NCBI RefSeq assembly: GCF_017921975.2
Contig: NZ_JAGEMO020000013.1
Coordinates: 62,001-126,000, forward strand
Direction of reading: 5' to 3'
DNA: 64,000 nucleotides
Source of the DNA: Hymenobacter terricola
GTDB taxonomy: Bacteria; Bacteroidota; Bacteroidia; Cytophagales; Hymenobacteraceae
Part shown: positions 43,013-52,720 of the stretch, in pieces
Layout of the letters: each line of letters opens with the position of its first letter
Position numbering within the stretch: the stretch's first letter is position 1
Position numbers and translations under genes: made by a program
Notes under the pieces: generated by a model
The model's database searches: none
Told to the model about the DNA's origin: nothing
The model's input: only the letters and a program-made list of their open reading frames with translations

Positions 43013-43415
43013 AGGAACAATCAAAAAGGTGTGTGATGTATAAAAAACGATAAGTGCCGGAAGCAAGCAATACGAGGCGGTCTGCCGGTGCCCGGAAACT
43101 CGTTGGAGTGCCCGAAGATTTGTCAAGGGCTTCAGTGTTTACCTCTCCTGGCACGGTAAGCCTGGCCTTAAGACCCGCCGGAAGCCAGCCATCGGGGCCC
43201 ATTGCTGCAGCGCAAGTTTTACTGCCGAGCTGCTTGAAGTACGAAATTGGCACGATTCCGGCCGATGCAGCAAAGGCAGTGGCCGGTGGGTGCGTACTTT
43301 GCAGTCAAAGCCGCCCAAAGGTGGCCCGGCGCAACCCCGCCCCCCGCTTCGCAGTAAACCGCCCGGCCTCCGGCGGCTGCCCGAGGCTTTTATTCCGTTC
43401 GCATTCATTCGTTCA

Positions 43416-45155
43416 ATGACTTTTTTATTTCGTTTTACTTTTTTGCTGTGGCTGATGGTCGCGGGGCTCGGCGGCCTCGCGTTGCAGTCGTGCGGTTCCA
43501 ATACCGATACTAGTGGCCAGGCGGCCAATGGCAGCCCCGATACTTCGACCACGGCGTTGGCCGGACCACAGCCGCTGCTCGACAGCACCTTCGTCATCAA
43601 TGCCATTCGGGCCGAGCCGCGCTTCAAGCCGCAGCTGCTGGCTGCCCGCCGCTTCTACCGCGAGCGAAAATTCCGATTGGGGTGGTTCAAGGACCACCAG
43701 CCCGTGCCTCAGGTCCAGACGCTGCAAAACATTATTGCGAAAGCTCAGGATGAAGGACTTAATCCTAAAGACTACCAGGTTAAGGACTTTAAAAAACTAT
43801 TTGCTGACCTTGACAAGGTGCGGGCCGACTCCGTGCGCCGCAACGCTCTGGAGCGCCAAATCGACGTTGCCCTTACCGGTACCTACCTAAAATGGGCGTC
43901 GGACTATTACCGTGGGGTAGCCAACCCGCGCGATTCCAAGAGCACCTCCTGGCAGGTGAAACCGAATAAAATCAAGCTGAATAAGGCCTTGATGACCTTC
44001 TTGGGCGAGCGCAAAAGCCGGTACAACTACTACGAGTTTGCCCCGCTGCACCCCGAATACGACCAGCTGAAAAAGGCCCTGGCCACCTACCGCGCCCAGG
44101 AGCGGGCGGGCGGCTGGCCCACCCTGGCAGCCGGACTTACCTTGGCCCCCGGCCAGGCTTCGCCGGCCGTGGCAGCTTTGCGCAAGCGGCTTCTGGACAG
44201 TGCCGGCGGTGCCGCCAGCACGCCACCCACGGCTACGGCATCGCTTGGCAGCCCCGCACCTGTGGCGCAGACCTACGACGCTGAACTGGTGCAAGCCGTT
44301 AAATTATTCCAGCAGGATGCCGGCCTGAAGTCCGATGGCATCGTGCGTGGCGAAACGCTACGCCAGCTCAACGTGCCCATTAGCGCCCGCATCGACCAGC
44401 TGATTTTGAACATGGAACGCTGGCGCTGGCTGCCCAAGCGCTTCGAGCCAAACTACTTGCTCGTGAACATTCCCGAGTACACGCTGCACGTGGTTGAGGA
44501 CAATAAGGAGGCCTTCAACATGCGCGTAATCGTGGGCAAAGTGCTGCACGAAACGCCGGTTTTCAGCGATAAAATGGAGTACGTGGTGCTGGCGCCTTAC
44601 TGGAATGTGCCCTTCAGCATCATCGAAAACGAGTTGCGCGACAAACTTGTGGCCGACCCAAACTACCTCGACCGGCTCGATATGGAGGTGGTGAAAGGCT
44701 CGGGGCGCAAAGCCGTGGTGATTGACCCGGCCACCGTCGACTGGGCCAATGTGACTCAGGAAACCTTCAAATACACCCTCCGCCGTCGGCCGGGCCCGAA
44801 GAACGACCTGGGTGATGTGAAGTTTATTTTCCCCAATGCAAACGATATCTACCTCCACGACACGCCCCACGACGAGCTTTTTTCGCAGAGTGCCCGCAGC
44901 TTCAGCCATGGCTGTGTGCGGCTTTCTGAGCCCATTAAACTCGCCACTTACCTGCTGCGTGACAAGCCCGGCTGGGACCAGCAGACCATCCTCGACAGCA
45001 TTGCCACGCACCGCGAGAAGTACATCACGCTCAAACAGAAGCTGCCCGTCTACCTGGTGTATTTCACTGCCTGGGCTGATGCCGCTGGCCACCCGCACTT
45101 CCGCGACGACATCTACGGGCTCGACAAAACCCTGGCTAAAGAATACTTCGATTAA
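43416..45155 (+). CDS. L,D-transpeptidase (YcbB/LdtD-like) lipoprotein
   Basis: A 579-residue protein with an N-terminal signal ending in a lipobox-like LQSC (C26). The domains are a helical YcbB-type region (about 60-220), a peptidoglycan-binding-like repeat (QAVKLFQQDAGLKSDGIV, about 290-330) and a YkuD catalytic domain with SFSHGCVRL (nucleophile C500). It makes 3-3 cross-links in peptidoglycan. The ATG at 43416 gives the signal peptide. The 403-base region upstream, shared with the divergent aminopeptidase gene, shows no clear promoter element. Confidence 0.92.
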   Translation: MTFLFRFTFLLWLMVAGLGGLALQSCGSNTDTSGQAANGSPDTSTTALAGPQPLLDSTFVINAIRAEPRFKPQLLAARRFYRERKFRLGWFKDHQPVPQVQTLQNIIAKAQDEGLNPKDYQVKDFKKLFADLDKVRADSVRRNALERQIDVALTGTYLKWASDYYRGVANPRDSKSTSWQVKPNKIKLNKALMTFLGERKSRYNYYEFAPLHPEYDQLKKALATYRAQERAGGWPTLAAGLTLAPGQASPAVAALRKRLLDSAGGAASTPPTATASLGSPAPVAQTYDAELVQAVKLFQQDAGLKSDGIVRGETLRQLNVPISARIDQLILNMERWRWLPKRFEPNYLLVNIPEYTLHVVEDNKEAFNMRVIVGKVLHETPVFSDKMEYVVLAPYWNVPFSIIENELRDKLVADPNYLDRLDMEVVKGSGRKAVVIDPATVDWANVTQETFKYTLRRRPGPKNDLGDVKFIFPNANDIYLHDTPHDELFSQSARSFSHGCVRLSEPIKLATYLLRDKPGWDQQTILDSIATHREKYITLKQKLPVYLVYFTAWADAAGHPHFRDDIYGLDKTLAKEYFD

Positions 45156-45175
45156 GCCGGTGCCAGCCCACCGTC

Positions 45176-45268
45176 CGCCAGGCGCAAGCTGAGCCGCGCT
45201 CAGCTTGCGCCTGGCGAATGACCCCAAAAAAGGCCCGACAGCGATATCGTTGTCGGGCCTTTTTGGGG
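45176..45268 (+). terminator. Tandem hairpins after the L,D-transpeptidase gene
   Basis: First hairpin: arms 45176-45193 and 45199-45216 (18 bp, loop CCGCG). Second: AAAAAAGGCCCGACA (from 45226) and TGTCGGGCCTTTTT (from 45251), with extra CCCC/GGGG at the base. The second is a typical intrinsic terminator. Nothing else is seen up to the promoter at 45429. Confidence 0.85.
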
Positions 45269-45428
45269 TATGAGTTTTGACGATTTGCGATTAACAATTC
45301 TGTTTATCCGTAAGTGAGCGAGAATTGCCCAAGACTGTTTATAATTGTAACAGGTGACACCCAGGCGTATGTGTCAATTGTAAACAACCGGGAGCAGGCA
45401 ATATTTCCGAATAGTTGAGAATTGCTGC

Positions 45429-45436
45429 TACATTTG
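45429..45436 (+). promoter_or_regulatory. Promoter -7 element of the XRE regulator gene
   Basis: TACATTTG, exact consensus, 18 bases before the ATG at 45455. A weak TTTC lies about 21 bases upstream. Confidence 0.55.
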
Positions 45437-45454
45437 TAATTATAACGAAATACA

Positions 45455-46129
45455 ATGGTTGAGCGCATTCGGCTGCTTTTGGATACTCGGCAGCTTACTC
45501 CTACCCAATTTGCTGATGCTATCGGCATTGCACGGCCTATTGTAAGCCACATTCTATCGGGCCGCAATAAACCCAGCCTGGAGGTAGTACAGCGCATTCT
45601 GGCAGCCATGCCGGACTTATCAATGCCTTGGCTGCTCAACGGTACCGGCCCAATGCTTGCAGCCACTGCCGGTCCGCCAGCAGTATCTCCGTTACTCACG
45701 CAAATGGCTGCAAAAGAGGCTGAAACACCTTCGATAGTTCCTGCTTTTAGCCCGGTAGCCCCGGCCCCATCCATTGCCGCCGTGCCTCCGCCCCGGCGGA
45801 GCGGCCCCCCGGTAATCCCGGCAGCGAAACCAGTAGGAGCCATCATACCTACTCCTAAGCAGTTTGTACTGCCGCCTAAGCCTGGTTTCGCGCCAGTTCC
45901 ACCGGCTCCTCAATCGCCCGACAGCGCTGAAGTACCCAATGTCCCGGCACCTCAACCTGAAATTGAGGAACAGCCCACACCAGTAGTGCCGGTTGCTGCC
46001 GCGGACGATGTAAAGAGTGCCGTTGCCTTGCCCTCCGCGCCCGCCTTGTTTGTCGGGATTGAGAAGCCCATTCGGCGGATTGTGATTTTCTATCGGGACG
46101 GCTCTTTTGCCGATTACCAGCCCGAGTAG
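45455..46129 (+). CDS. XRE-family regulator with proline-rich linker
   Basis: A 224-residue protein. Residues 1-65 are a Cro/CI helix-turn-helix (TPTQFADAIGIARPIVSHILSGRNKPSLEVV). About 70-200 is a long Pro/Ala/Val-rich linker, and the last 25 residues (KPIRRIVIFYRDGSFADYQPE) form a small beta-hairpin-like end found in other Bacteroidota XRE proteins. Targets are unknown. It is monocistronic, followed by almost 1 kb of A+T-richer sequence without a firm gene. Confidence 0.88.
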   Translation: MVERIRLLLDTRQLTPTQFADAIGIARPIVSHILSGRNKPSLEVVQRILAAMPDLSMPWLLNGTGPMLAATAGPPAVSPLLTQMAAKEAETPSIVPAFSPVAPAPSIAAVPPPRRSGPPVIPAAKPVGAIIPTPKQFVLPPKPGFAPVPPAPQSPDSAEVPNVPAPQPEIEEQPTPVVPVAAADDVKSAVALPSAPALFVGIEKPIRRIVIFYRDGSFADYQPE

Positions 46130-46242
46130 CGAAACGCGTCCACTACCTCCTCTTTGCTTAGGCGGAGGGCACCCGGCCGCTATGGCACAATGCGTACTAC
46201 TGTGCGGTGAGGACATCGTGGCAAAAGCCATGCACCGATTAA

Positions 46243-46530
46243 AGCTGGCCTGGCTACCCAGCCGGGCGCTCATCTGAATGGGTAATTCAGTTCCGTACAC
46301 CGCTCTGCTTTGGGTTGTCTCCTGAGGATACGAAGAGTTACTGGTGTTGGTGGTACAACACCAGCGGTAATCTAAGCTGGTCATGGATAATGCAATTTGT
46401 CATGCTGCCCATACGCCGGGAAGTGCCCTGGTATCCAAGCGTGACATCGTTAGCAGAAAAGATATGGAAAACCTATATACAATTTTATCCTATGCTAATT
46501 TTCGTGGGCTTATCCCTGCTGTTTTATTAG
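46243..46530 (+). pseudogene. Possible remnant of a membrane protein gene
   Basis: An open frame without ATG runs 96 codons. Its C-terminal part has coding-like composition: many tryptophans (SYWCWWYNTSGNLSWSW), then SLAEKIWKTYIQFYPMLIF and a hydrophobic segment to the stop at 46528-46530. A TTG at 46315 could start it. I could not match it to a family. The surrounding 46130-47060 is A+T-richer and otherwise empty, so this may be a decayed gene. Confidence 0.25.
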
Positions 46531-47060
46531 TTGCTGATTTAATGTTATAAGGTTATAGCTTTCAGGTAGTTTTGTACAACTAATGAAAGTTTTGGATTAC
46601 GAAAAAAACAGAGCGATTGTCGCGGTTTAATGCGGATGGTTTGTGTTATACCTTTCTAACGTAATGAGCGTGGTCTTCGACATATGCGGTAGTTGCGAAA
46701 CGGTGATGTGCTAATGTAATTGACTAAAGTATAGCTGGTAAAAATCTTAATATGCCGCAACGTCCAGGTGGCCCGATACTAAACTTTTGAGTGGTGAATT
46801 ACCTTGCCAGAACGGATACTGCGGGCTACATTGGGCAATGCTTTAAAGTGCGTTGGCTGCTTGTAGTACGGTTTGATGCGCTATGACATTCTGCTCCGTA
46901 TAGTGCGCAAGCAATGGCAATGGTCAAGCGGCCTGTTATCATATGTAAATGAGTGAGAGGAGTGCGGCGGTCTGGCAAAAAGACGGGAGCTGGCAGGGCC
47001 GTTCGCCTGTATGGAACCGTTAAATTTGAGCAAGGGAAGCGCTGGAAACAGCGGTTGCGG

Positions 47061-47091
47061 TTGTTCGTTTGGCGGCGGCAGGCTACCTTCG
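47061..47091 (+). promoter_or_regulatory. Promoter four bases before a lipoprotein start
   Basis: TTG at 47061-47063, 20 bases, then TACCTTCG at 47084-47091 (one mismatch), followed by four bases and the ATG. This suggests a leaderless transcript. Confidence 0.4.
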
Positions 47092-47095
47092 TGGC

Positions 47096-47281
47096 ATGAA
47101 ACTGACCCGCACGAATCTTTGGTTGGCCGCCGCTGCGGCAACGCTCCTGACGGCCTCTTGTGCCCAGGCCCCCGATGCCGCTGAAGCTGAGAAGAACCCA
47201 TCGGCCGACGCCGCCTACAAGCGTGACCATCGGGCCGAAGGCTACCGCGAAGCCCAGCGCTCCAACGTCACCCGCAACTAA
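47096..47281 (+). CDS. Small lipoprotein, 61 residues
   Basis: An exported small protein with lipobox TASC (C22) and a charged mature part of about 40 residues (RDHRAEGYREAQR). No family known. It has a promoter immediately upstream and a strong terminator downstream, so it is an independent gene. Confidence 0.7.
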   Translation: MKLTRTNLWLAAAAATLLTASCAQAPDAAEAEKNPSADAAYKRDHRAEGYREAQRSNVTRN

Positions 47282-47338
47282 TTCAATCCGGTTTCAACGG
47301 CTGGCCGCGAATTGAGCCTTCCGTTTTACTGACAAAAT

Positions 47339-47372
47339 AAAGCCCCCACCAAATTCTTGGTGGGGGCTTTTT
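47339..47372. terminator. Terminator between small lipoprotein and 47419 gene
   Basis: AAAGCCCCCACCAA and TTGGTGGGGGCTTT form a 14-bp stem with a 4-base loop and T5 on the plus strand; the A run also serves the minus strand. Confidence 0.85.
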
Positions 47373-47418
47373 GCATAGCGCCTCGGTTAGCTAGAGCAAT
47401 GCTGCCCGATAAGGCGGG

Positions 47419-47907
47419 CTAGCCCACCGCGACCAGCACCGGCGTGGGTACTGGGGCTGCGTCGAAGTTTGGCAGGCTGATGCCGGCCAGCAGGTCGCGC
47501 TCCAACAGGTCGGCCCAGGTGTGGAGGTAGAGCAACACGTCGTCGCGCTGGTTATGGCGGAGGGCGTTACGGCGCTCGAAAGGGATAGCGGCTCGGATGC
47601 CGGGGGCGGAGATGCGTTCGAGGTGGGTGAGGTCGGCGCGGGAGAAACCAAGAGCCAGCATTTCATCAATGGTCTGGTCGATGGGCAGGCCGCTGGTGGG
47701 ACAGTAGTCAATTATTTGACGCTCCCAGTCGCCGTAGCGCTGCATGGCGCGGGCGTGGATTTCGGCCTTGGTGAGGCGCGTCACGGTTTGGGCAAGGTGG
47801 CCGCAGTTGCAACTGCCCATGTGGCCCCACTGGTAGGGCGCTTGGGTAGCGAGGCGTTGGGCCGTGTCGCGCAGGGCCTGGATAATGGGGAGCGTGGGCT
47901 GAGCCAT
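47419..47907 (-). CDS. Hypothetical protein, 162 residues
   Basis: A soluble, mostly helical protein without signal peptide. Near the N-terminus is WGHMGSCNCGHLAQ, a possible metal site (two Cys and His). A central YCPTSGLPIDQTIDEMLALGF and RRNALRHNQRDDVLLYLHTWADLL are visible. I do not recognise the family. It is a single gene between two terminators. Confidence 0.72.
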   Translation of the reverse strand: MAQPTLPIIQALRDTAQRLATQAPYQWGHMGSCNCGHLAQTVTRLTKAEIHARAMQRYGDWERQIIDYCPTSGLPIDQTIDEMLALGFSRADLTHLERISAPGIRAAIPFERRNALRHNQRDDVLLYLHTWADLLERDLLAGISLPNFDAAPVPTPVLVAVG

Positions 47908-47940
47908 AGGGAGCGAAGGGTGTTTCGCGGAAAAAGCAAG

Positions 47941-48008
47941 TAATCAGGCTTAAAAAGCAGCAGCCCCGAAAAAAGTTTTCCGGGGCTGCTGCTTTTTAAG
48001 CCTGATTA
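47941..48008. terminator. Very long perfect hairpin after the second DEAD-box gene
   Basis: Arms of 28 bases (47941-47968, 47981-48008) pair perfectly around a 12-base loop rich in A and T. Both arms contain A5/T5 runs. It resembles the hairpin after pyc in build. Confidence 0.75.
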
Positions 48009-48070
48009 GGCGTCGCCTGAAAAGACTGTCTTGCTGTGTTTACCAGAGCGCGACGTTCTGCGAAGCCTGT

Positions 48071-49585
<1,515 letters not shown>

Positions 49586-49590
49586 GTTGA

Positions 49591-49630
49591 GTAGTAAGTA
49601 TTGAGTACCGGGTAATAAGTACTTGGTGCC
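49591..49630. repeat. AAGTACTT-type repeat in the helicase leader
   Basis: GTAGTAAGTATTGAGTACC and GGTAATAAGTACTTGGTGCC are alternating near-copies with internal palindromes (AAGTACTT). When read through, it encodes TKYLLPGTQYLLL, an artefactual N-terminal extension. Confidence 0.55.
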
Positions 49631-49879
49631 GTAGTAAAATGTTGATAGACATTGGTCTGCCAAACGAGTGGTTCAGCCTATGGGGTTGCATAGGCTAGCA
49701 TGGCCACGCCGGACGGTGCCAGGCGTGGGCGGGGTTGGCGGCTCGTCGGAGGCCGTCAGATTCCCTGAATGAAGAGAAGTTGGGGTGAGGTGCGCTTACT
49801 TCGCGGAGGCAGCCGAGGCGCGGGGCTTTGCCCAACGCAGCCGGGCAGCGGGCTGCTCCGACGGCGGCCCTGGTTTCAA

Positions 49880-49887
49880 CAAAGGTA
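49880..49887 (-). promoter_or_regulatory. Promoter -7 element for the second DEAD-box helicase
   Basis: TACCTTTG on the minus strand, exact consensus, about 295 bases upstream of the ATG at 49585. The intervening 49586-49879 contains a dispersed repeat and no gene that I can support. Confidence 0.4.
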
Positions 49888-49905
49888 CAACACAGCAACC
49901 CGAAC

Positions 49906-50418
49906 ATGCAGATTATCGAGCGCAGCCGCGTTTTCAACGGCCATTACAAAGTCAACCAACTAATCGTTCAGGATGGCGACGTGCAACTCAAGCGCGAGCA
50001 GTTCGCACCCGGCAAGGCCGTGGCCGCGCTGGTCTACGACACGGCCCGCCAAGTGTACGTCCTCACCCGCCAGTTCCGCATCGGCCCGGAAATGGAGATT
50101 CTGGAAATCGCCGCCGGCATGATTGACGCCGACGAAACGCCGGAAACGGCTGTGCGCCGCGAGATTCACGAAGAGCTGGGCTACGAAATTGATAAGCTGG
50201 AGGAAATCGTGGCCATGTGGCCCTCACCGGGCACCAGCTCGGAGGTCATCACCATCTATTACGCCGAGGTAAGCCACAAAACCGGCGAAGGCGGCGGGCT
50301 GGTTGAGGAAAACGAGAAGATTGAAATGCTGGACTTTACCTGGGAAGCGCTGGTAGCTGAGCCGCTACGCGATGCCAAGACGGTGATTGCTGTGCAATGG
50401 GCGCGGCTGCGGCGGTAA
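49906..50418 (+). CDS. Nudix hydrolase, ADP-ribose pyrophosphatase-like
   Basis: A 170-residue Nudix enzyme. The Nudix box is perfect: G, five residues, E, seven residues, REIHEELGY (about residues 73-95). The preceding AVAALVYDTARQVYVLTRQFRIGPEMEILEIAAG and following PSPGTSSEVITIYYAEV are of the ADP-sugar pyrophosphatase group. It should cleave ADP-ribose or similar sugars. The ATG at 49906 gives the standard start; longer frames read GC-rich leader. Confidence 0.93.
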   Translation: MQIIERSRVFNGHYKVNQLIVQDGDVQLKREQFAPGKAVAALVYDTARQVYVLTRQFRIGPEMEILEIAAGMIDADETPETAVRREIHEELGYEIDKLEEIVAMWPSPGTSSEVITIYYAEVSHKTGEGGGLVEENEKIEMLDFTWEALVAEPLRDAKTVIAVQWARLRR

Positions 50419-50424
50419 AATAAA

Positions 50425-50752
50425 TTGCATTTTAAGTTTTACTATGGAAAAATTGACACTGCCTGGCGTTTTGAGCTACTTGACTATTCCCTTTCGCACA
50501 GCATTCTGCTATACAGAAAAATGGAATGGGTAGGTGAAGCTCATTTTAATACGGATATTTTTCTCATTGACTTTCTATATCAAAGCGCCTACCAAGTTGT
50601 ATAACGTAACGATTAAGCAAGGTTAAAAAAAAGACTGTGCTTATATAAGTGATAAAATTGACAAGAGCCATTATGCCATCCCAATTTCTCCTGAAAGTGT
50701 TTACGTGAAATACCACGGAGGAAAAAGTACTACGTCGGTGCTAGAGCATTAA
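50425..50752 (+). pseudogene. Decayed gene with a frameshift and a stop
   Basis: Two overlapping frames look coding but neither is complete. Frame A runs from a TTG at 50425 (FYYGKIDTAWRFELLDYS, RKMEWVGEAHFNTDIF) to TAA at 50602. Frame B runs from about 50569 (LTFYIKAPTKLYNVTIKQG), through a TAA at 50624 in an A-rich run, to KKDCAYISDKIDKSHYAIP and HGGKSTTSVLEH, ending 50752. The stretch is A+T-rich. It seems a former protein gene, perhaps exported; the family is not recognised. Confidence 0.4.
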
Positions 50753-50819
50753 CCGTAATTAACAACAATTATAAAGACGGCGAAACAAGTATTGGCCTTA
50801 AAAGAAGCTAAATTGAAGT

Positions 50820-51947
50820 TCAGCGTAACGATGGAAAAAGCCGCCACGGCGCCATCGTCTCCGCATGCAACAGCAGCGCCTCCGCCAGCGGACTGACGGA
50901 TAAATCCACGAAGCGGACGCGGTAGTGCAGTTCGTTGGGCGTTTCTACTTCGCGGCTGCCGAAACTGATGATGCGGCGCAAGCGCTGGCCGTTGCGCCGG
51001 TCGCGCAGGGCCACGGCGTTGCCGAAGGCGAAAGCGTTGGCCGGGATGCTGTAGCCCAGAATCAGGGGGCCGCTGTCGACGTCGCCGGCACTGGTTTCGT
51101 ACTCGCCGGCCCGCTCGTGGTAGAGGCGAATGACGCCGAAGTTGGTGCTGAACTGCTGCTGGTAGAGTCGGTATTGCTCGGCGGCGTAGGCGGGGGCAAA
51201 GCGGTAGAGGAAGAAAATGCTCCAGCCCAGGTGGGAGCCGCGCGGCTCCTCGGCGGCCTGGTGGCGAGTGGCCGGCTTGGAAAGCAGCAGTCCGGTGGTA
51301 GAGTCGGTGAGGTGCTGGCGGGCGTAGGCAACCCACTGCTGGCAAAAGGCGCGGTAGGGGCTGCCCGTCAGGTCGCTGTGGAGTTGTAGCGAGGCCAGGG
51401 CCACGGTATTATCGGGCACCCACACGCCGCCGGGGTACGATTCCAGGCAGTGGCTGGGGGCGGCGGCGAGCCGGCGGTACAGGGTGGCGGAGAGGGAATC
51501 GTGCAGCGTTTGGTAAGCCGAAGCGGGATTGAGCAGGCGGTGGCAGCCCAGCATCAGATTGAGATGCCCCAGGTACAGCACCGAGGTTACAGAATCGGCG
51601 GCGGTGGTGGCGTCCGGGTTGCGGAAGGCTTGGGCGACGCGGTCAGCCAGCATTTTGCGGATGGCCAACTCGGTGTAGTGCGCGGCTTCCGGGCGAAAGC
51701 TGGCGTCGAGCTGCGCCATGTTGGTGAAGGCGTAGACCGAATACGAGAGCGAGAAAAGGGACCATTCGGAATTACCCAGTGCGCTAAGCTCCGACGCCTC
51801 GTTCTCGGGCGTGCGAATGAAGCGCTCCAGATAATGGGCCTTCTGGCGTAGCTCGGCGGAAGCCGGGTACTGGTACGTCGGGCGGCTGAAGGCCCCAATC
51901 AGCACCAGTTGCAGTACCGTAAAAACAAGGGCCGCTTTGTGCTTCAT
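50820..51947 (-). CDS. Linalool dehydratase/isomerase-like exported protein
   Basis: A 375-residue protein with a hydrophobic signal (MKHKAALVFTVLQLVLIGAFS). The helical pattern YSVYAFTNMAQLDASF, then YLGHLNLMLGCHRLL, and VWVPDNTVALASLQLHSDLTG resembles linalool dehydratase-isomerase, whose GHLNLMYG stretch is nearly the same. The fold would be an alpha/alpha barrel. Actual chemistry is unknown. It is a single gene. Confidence 0.6.
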   Translation of the reverse strand: MKHKAALVFTVLQLVLIGAFSRPTYQYPASAELRQKAHYLERFIRTPENEASELSALGNSEWSLFSLSYSVYAFTNMAQLDASFRPEAAHYTELAIRKMLADRVAQAFRNPDATTAADSVTSVLYLGHLNLMLGCHRLLNPASAYQTLHDSLSATLYRRLAAAPSHCLESYPGGVWVPDNTVALASLQLHSDLTGSPYRAFCQQWVAYARQHLTDSTTGLLLSKPATRHQAAEEPRGSHLGWSIFFLYRFAPAYAAEQYRLYQQQFSTNFGVIRLYHERAGEYETSAGDVDSGPLILGYSIPANAFAFGNAVALRDRRNGQRLRRIISFGSREVETPNELHYRVRFVDLSVSPLAEALLLHAETMAPWRLFPSLR

Positions 51948-52078
51948 GCGGCTTTTGCTGCTGAAAGAGGCGAGCTATTGGGCGAGTGGTGTTGCAGCAT
52001 GGAGCGAGATGGAAGGTTACTGGAAGGCCCAACGCCGTGCTTCCGGTTCGGCGGTGTTTAAAGTGTAGAAAACCTTTA

Positions 52079-52086
52079 TACATTTG
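52079..52086 (+). promoter_or_regulatory. Plus-strand promoter facing the small hydrophobic ORF
   Basis: TACATTTG, exact -7 consensus, with TGTTT about 19 bases upstream. No plus-strand gene follows; transcription would run antisense to the ORF at 52147-52266 until the terminator at 52306-52346. Confidence 0.45.
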
Positions 52087-52106
52087 CGTTTGTAAAAAAA
52101 GCGTAT

Positions 52107-52142
52107 AAAAAATAAGGGGCCGGGCACGCGGCCCAACCCCTT
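52107..52142 (-). terminator. Terminator of the small hydrophobic ORF
   Basis: On the minus strand AAGGGGTTGGGC pairs with GCCCGGCCCCTT (two G-U pairs), followed by ATTTTTTA. It begins 4 bases after the peptide stop. Confidence 0.7.
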
Positions 52143-52146
52143 ACCA

Positions 52147-52266
52147 CTACTTGAGGTAGTGAGCCAGCAACAGAAGGACCAGGTCTTTCGCTACTCCGCT
52201 CACCAACCCCAGCAAAACCGGTTTCCACCAATCTTGCAGTAGTTGTTTCGCACGTTCCCGTTTCAT
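52147..52266 (-). CDS. Small hydrophobic peptide, 39 residues (toxin-like)
   Basis: ATG at 52266, TAG at 52147-52149. A basic N-terminus (MKRERAKQLL) and a tryptophan pair (DWWK) precede one hydrophobic helix (PVLLGLVSGVAKDLVLLLLA) ending in HYLK. Size and charge pattern are those of type I toxins and of small membrane proteins. A terminator follows, a TATCTTTG promoter element lies at 52386-52393 (minus), and a likely antisense RNA overlaps it. The family is not recognised. Confidence 0.5.
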   Translation of the reverse strand: MKRERAKQLLQDWWKPVLLGLVSGVAKDLVLLLLAHYLK

Positions 52267-52305
52267 CTTGCTCAGAAGTTAGGGTGTACGTTCCACCCAC
52301 TTCTT

Positions 52306-52346
52306 GAAGCCCCGGTTGTGTCCAGCAGCCGGGGCTTCGTCTTTTT
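52306..52346 (+). terminator. Plus-strand terminator opposite the peptide leader
   Basis: GAAGCCCCGG (52306-52315) and CCGGGGCTTC (52329-52338) form a perfect 10-bp stem followed by GTCTTTTT. The only plus-strand transcript it can serve is the predicted antisense RNA. Confidence 0.65.
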
Positions 52347-52385
52347 ACGGACGGCGCTTTGGCGGGAGACTACTATGCGATATGC

Positions 52386-52393
52386 CAAAGATA
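52386..52393 (-). promoter_or_regulatory. Promoter -7 element of the small hydrophobic ORF
   Basis: TATCTTTG on the minus strand, exact consensus. The mRNA would start near 52380 and have a leader of about 114 bases that includes the hairpin at 52306-52338. From 52400 to 52720 I see no further gene. Confidence 0.45.
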
Positions 52394-52720
52394 ATAGCTG
52401 GGATTTGTTGATTACTAATTATATTAGTTTAATGCGCGTTATTTTTTAGCATGCAATTCAGGTCATCCCCAGTTCCATCGGGACCTGTGGTAGCAGGTAG
52501 CTGCATGCATCGAGTAAGGCGGTGGCGAAAATCAGGCATTCCGGCAGCACTTGGAAGGAGCGGGTGTTTAGAGGTGCCGTTGGGGCTTGGGCACGGATTC
52601 AACCTCTTGTCACGCAGTATGGAATAAGGTCAACGGTTTAGTTCATAAAATAGGACATTGCTGCTACAAGTAAAATATTATTATATTTAGTAATATTTTC
52701 AACTTTAGCTAATTAAGGCA

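Larger units (their letters stand above)
52092..52346 (+). ncRNA. Predicted antisense RNA over a small hydrophobic ORF
   Basis: A transcript of about 250 bases is bounded by the -7 element at 52079-52086 and the intrinsic terminator at 52306-52346. It would cover the whole coding region and start codon of the minus-strand peptide gene. This is the arrangement of a type I antitoxin RNA, but it is inferred only from signals. Confidence 0.3.

Noticed and set aside
46130..47060. Small RNA or complete gene in the A+T-rich gap
   Set aside because: Only a coding-like remnant at 46243-46530 was found; no promoter-terminator pair marks a small RNA.
49586..49663. Longer start for the second DEAD-box helicase
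   Set aside because: The extra residues encode the AAGTACTT repeat, not conserved helicase sequence.
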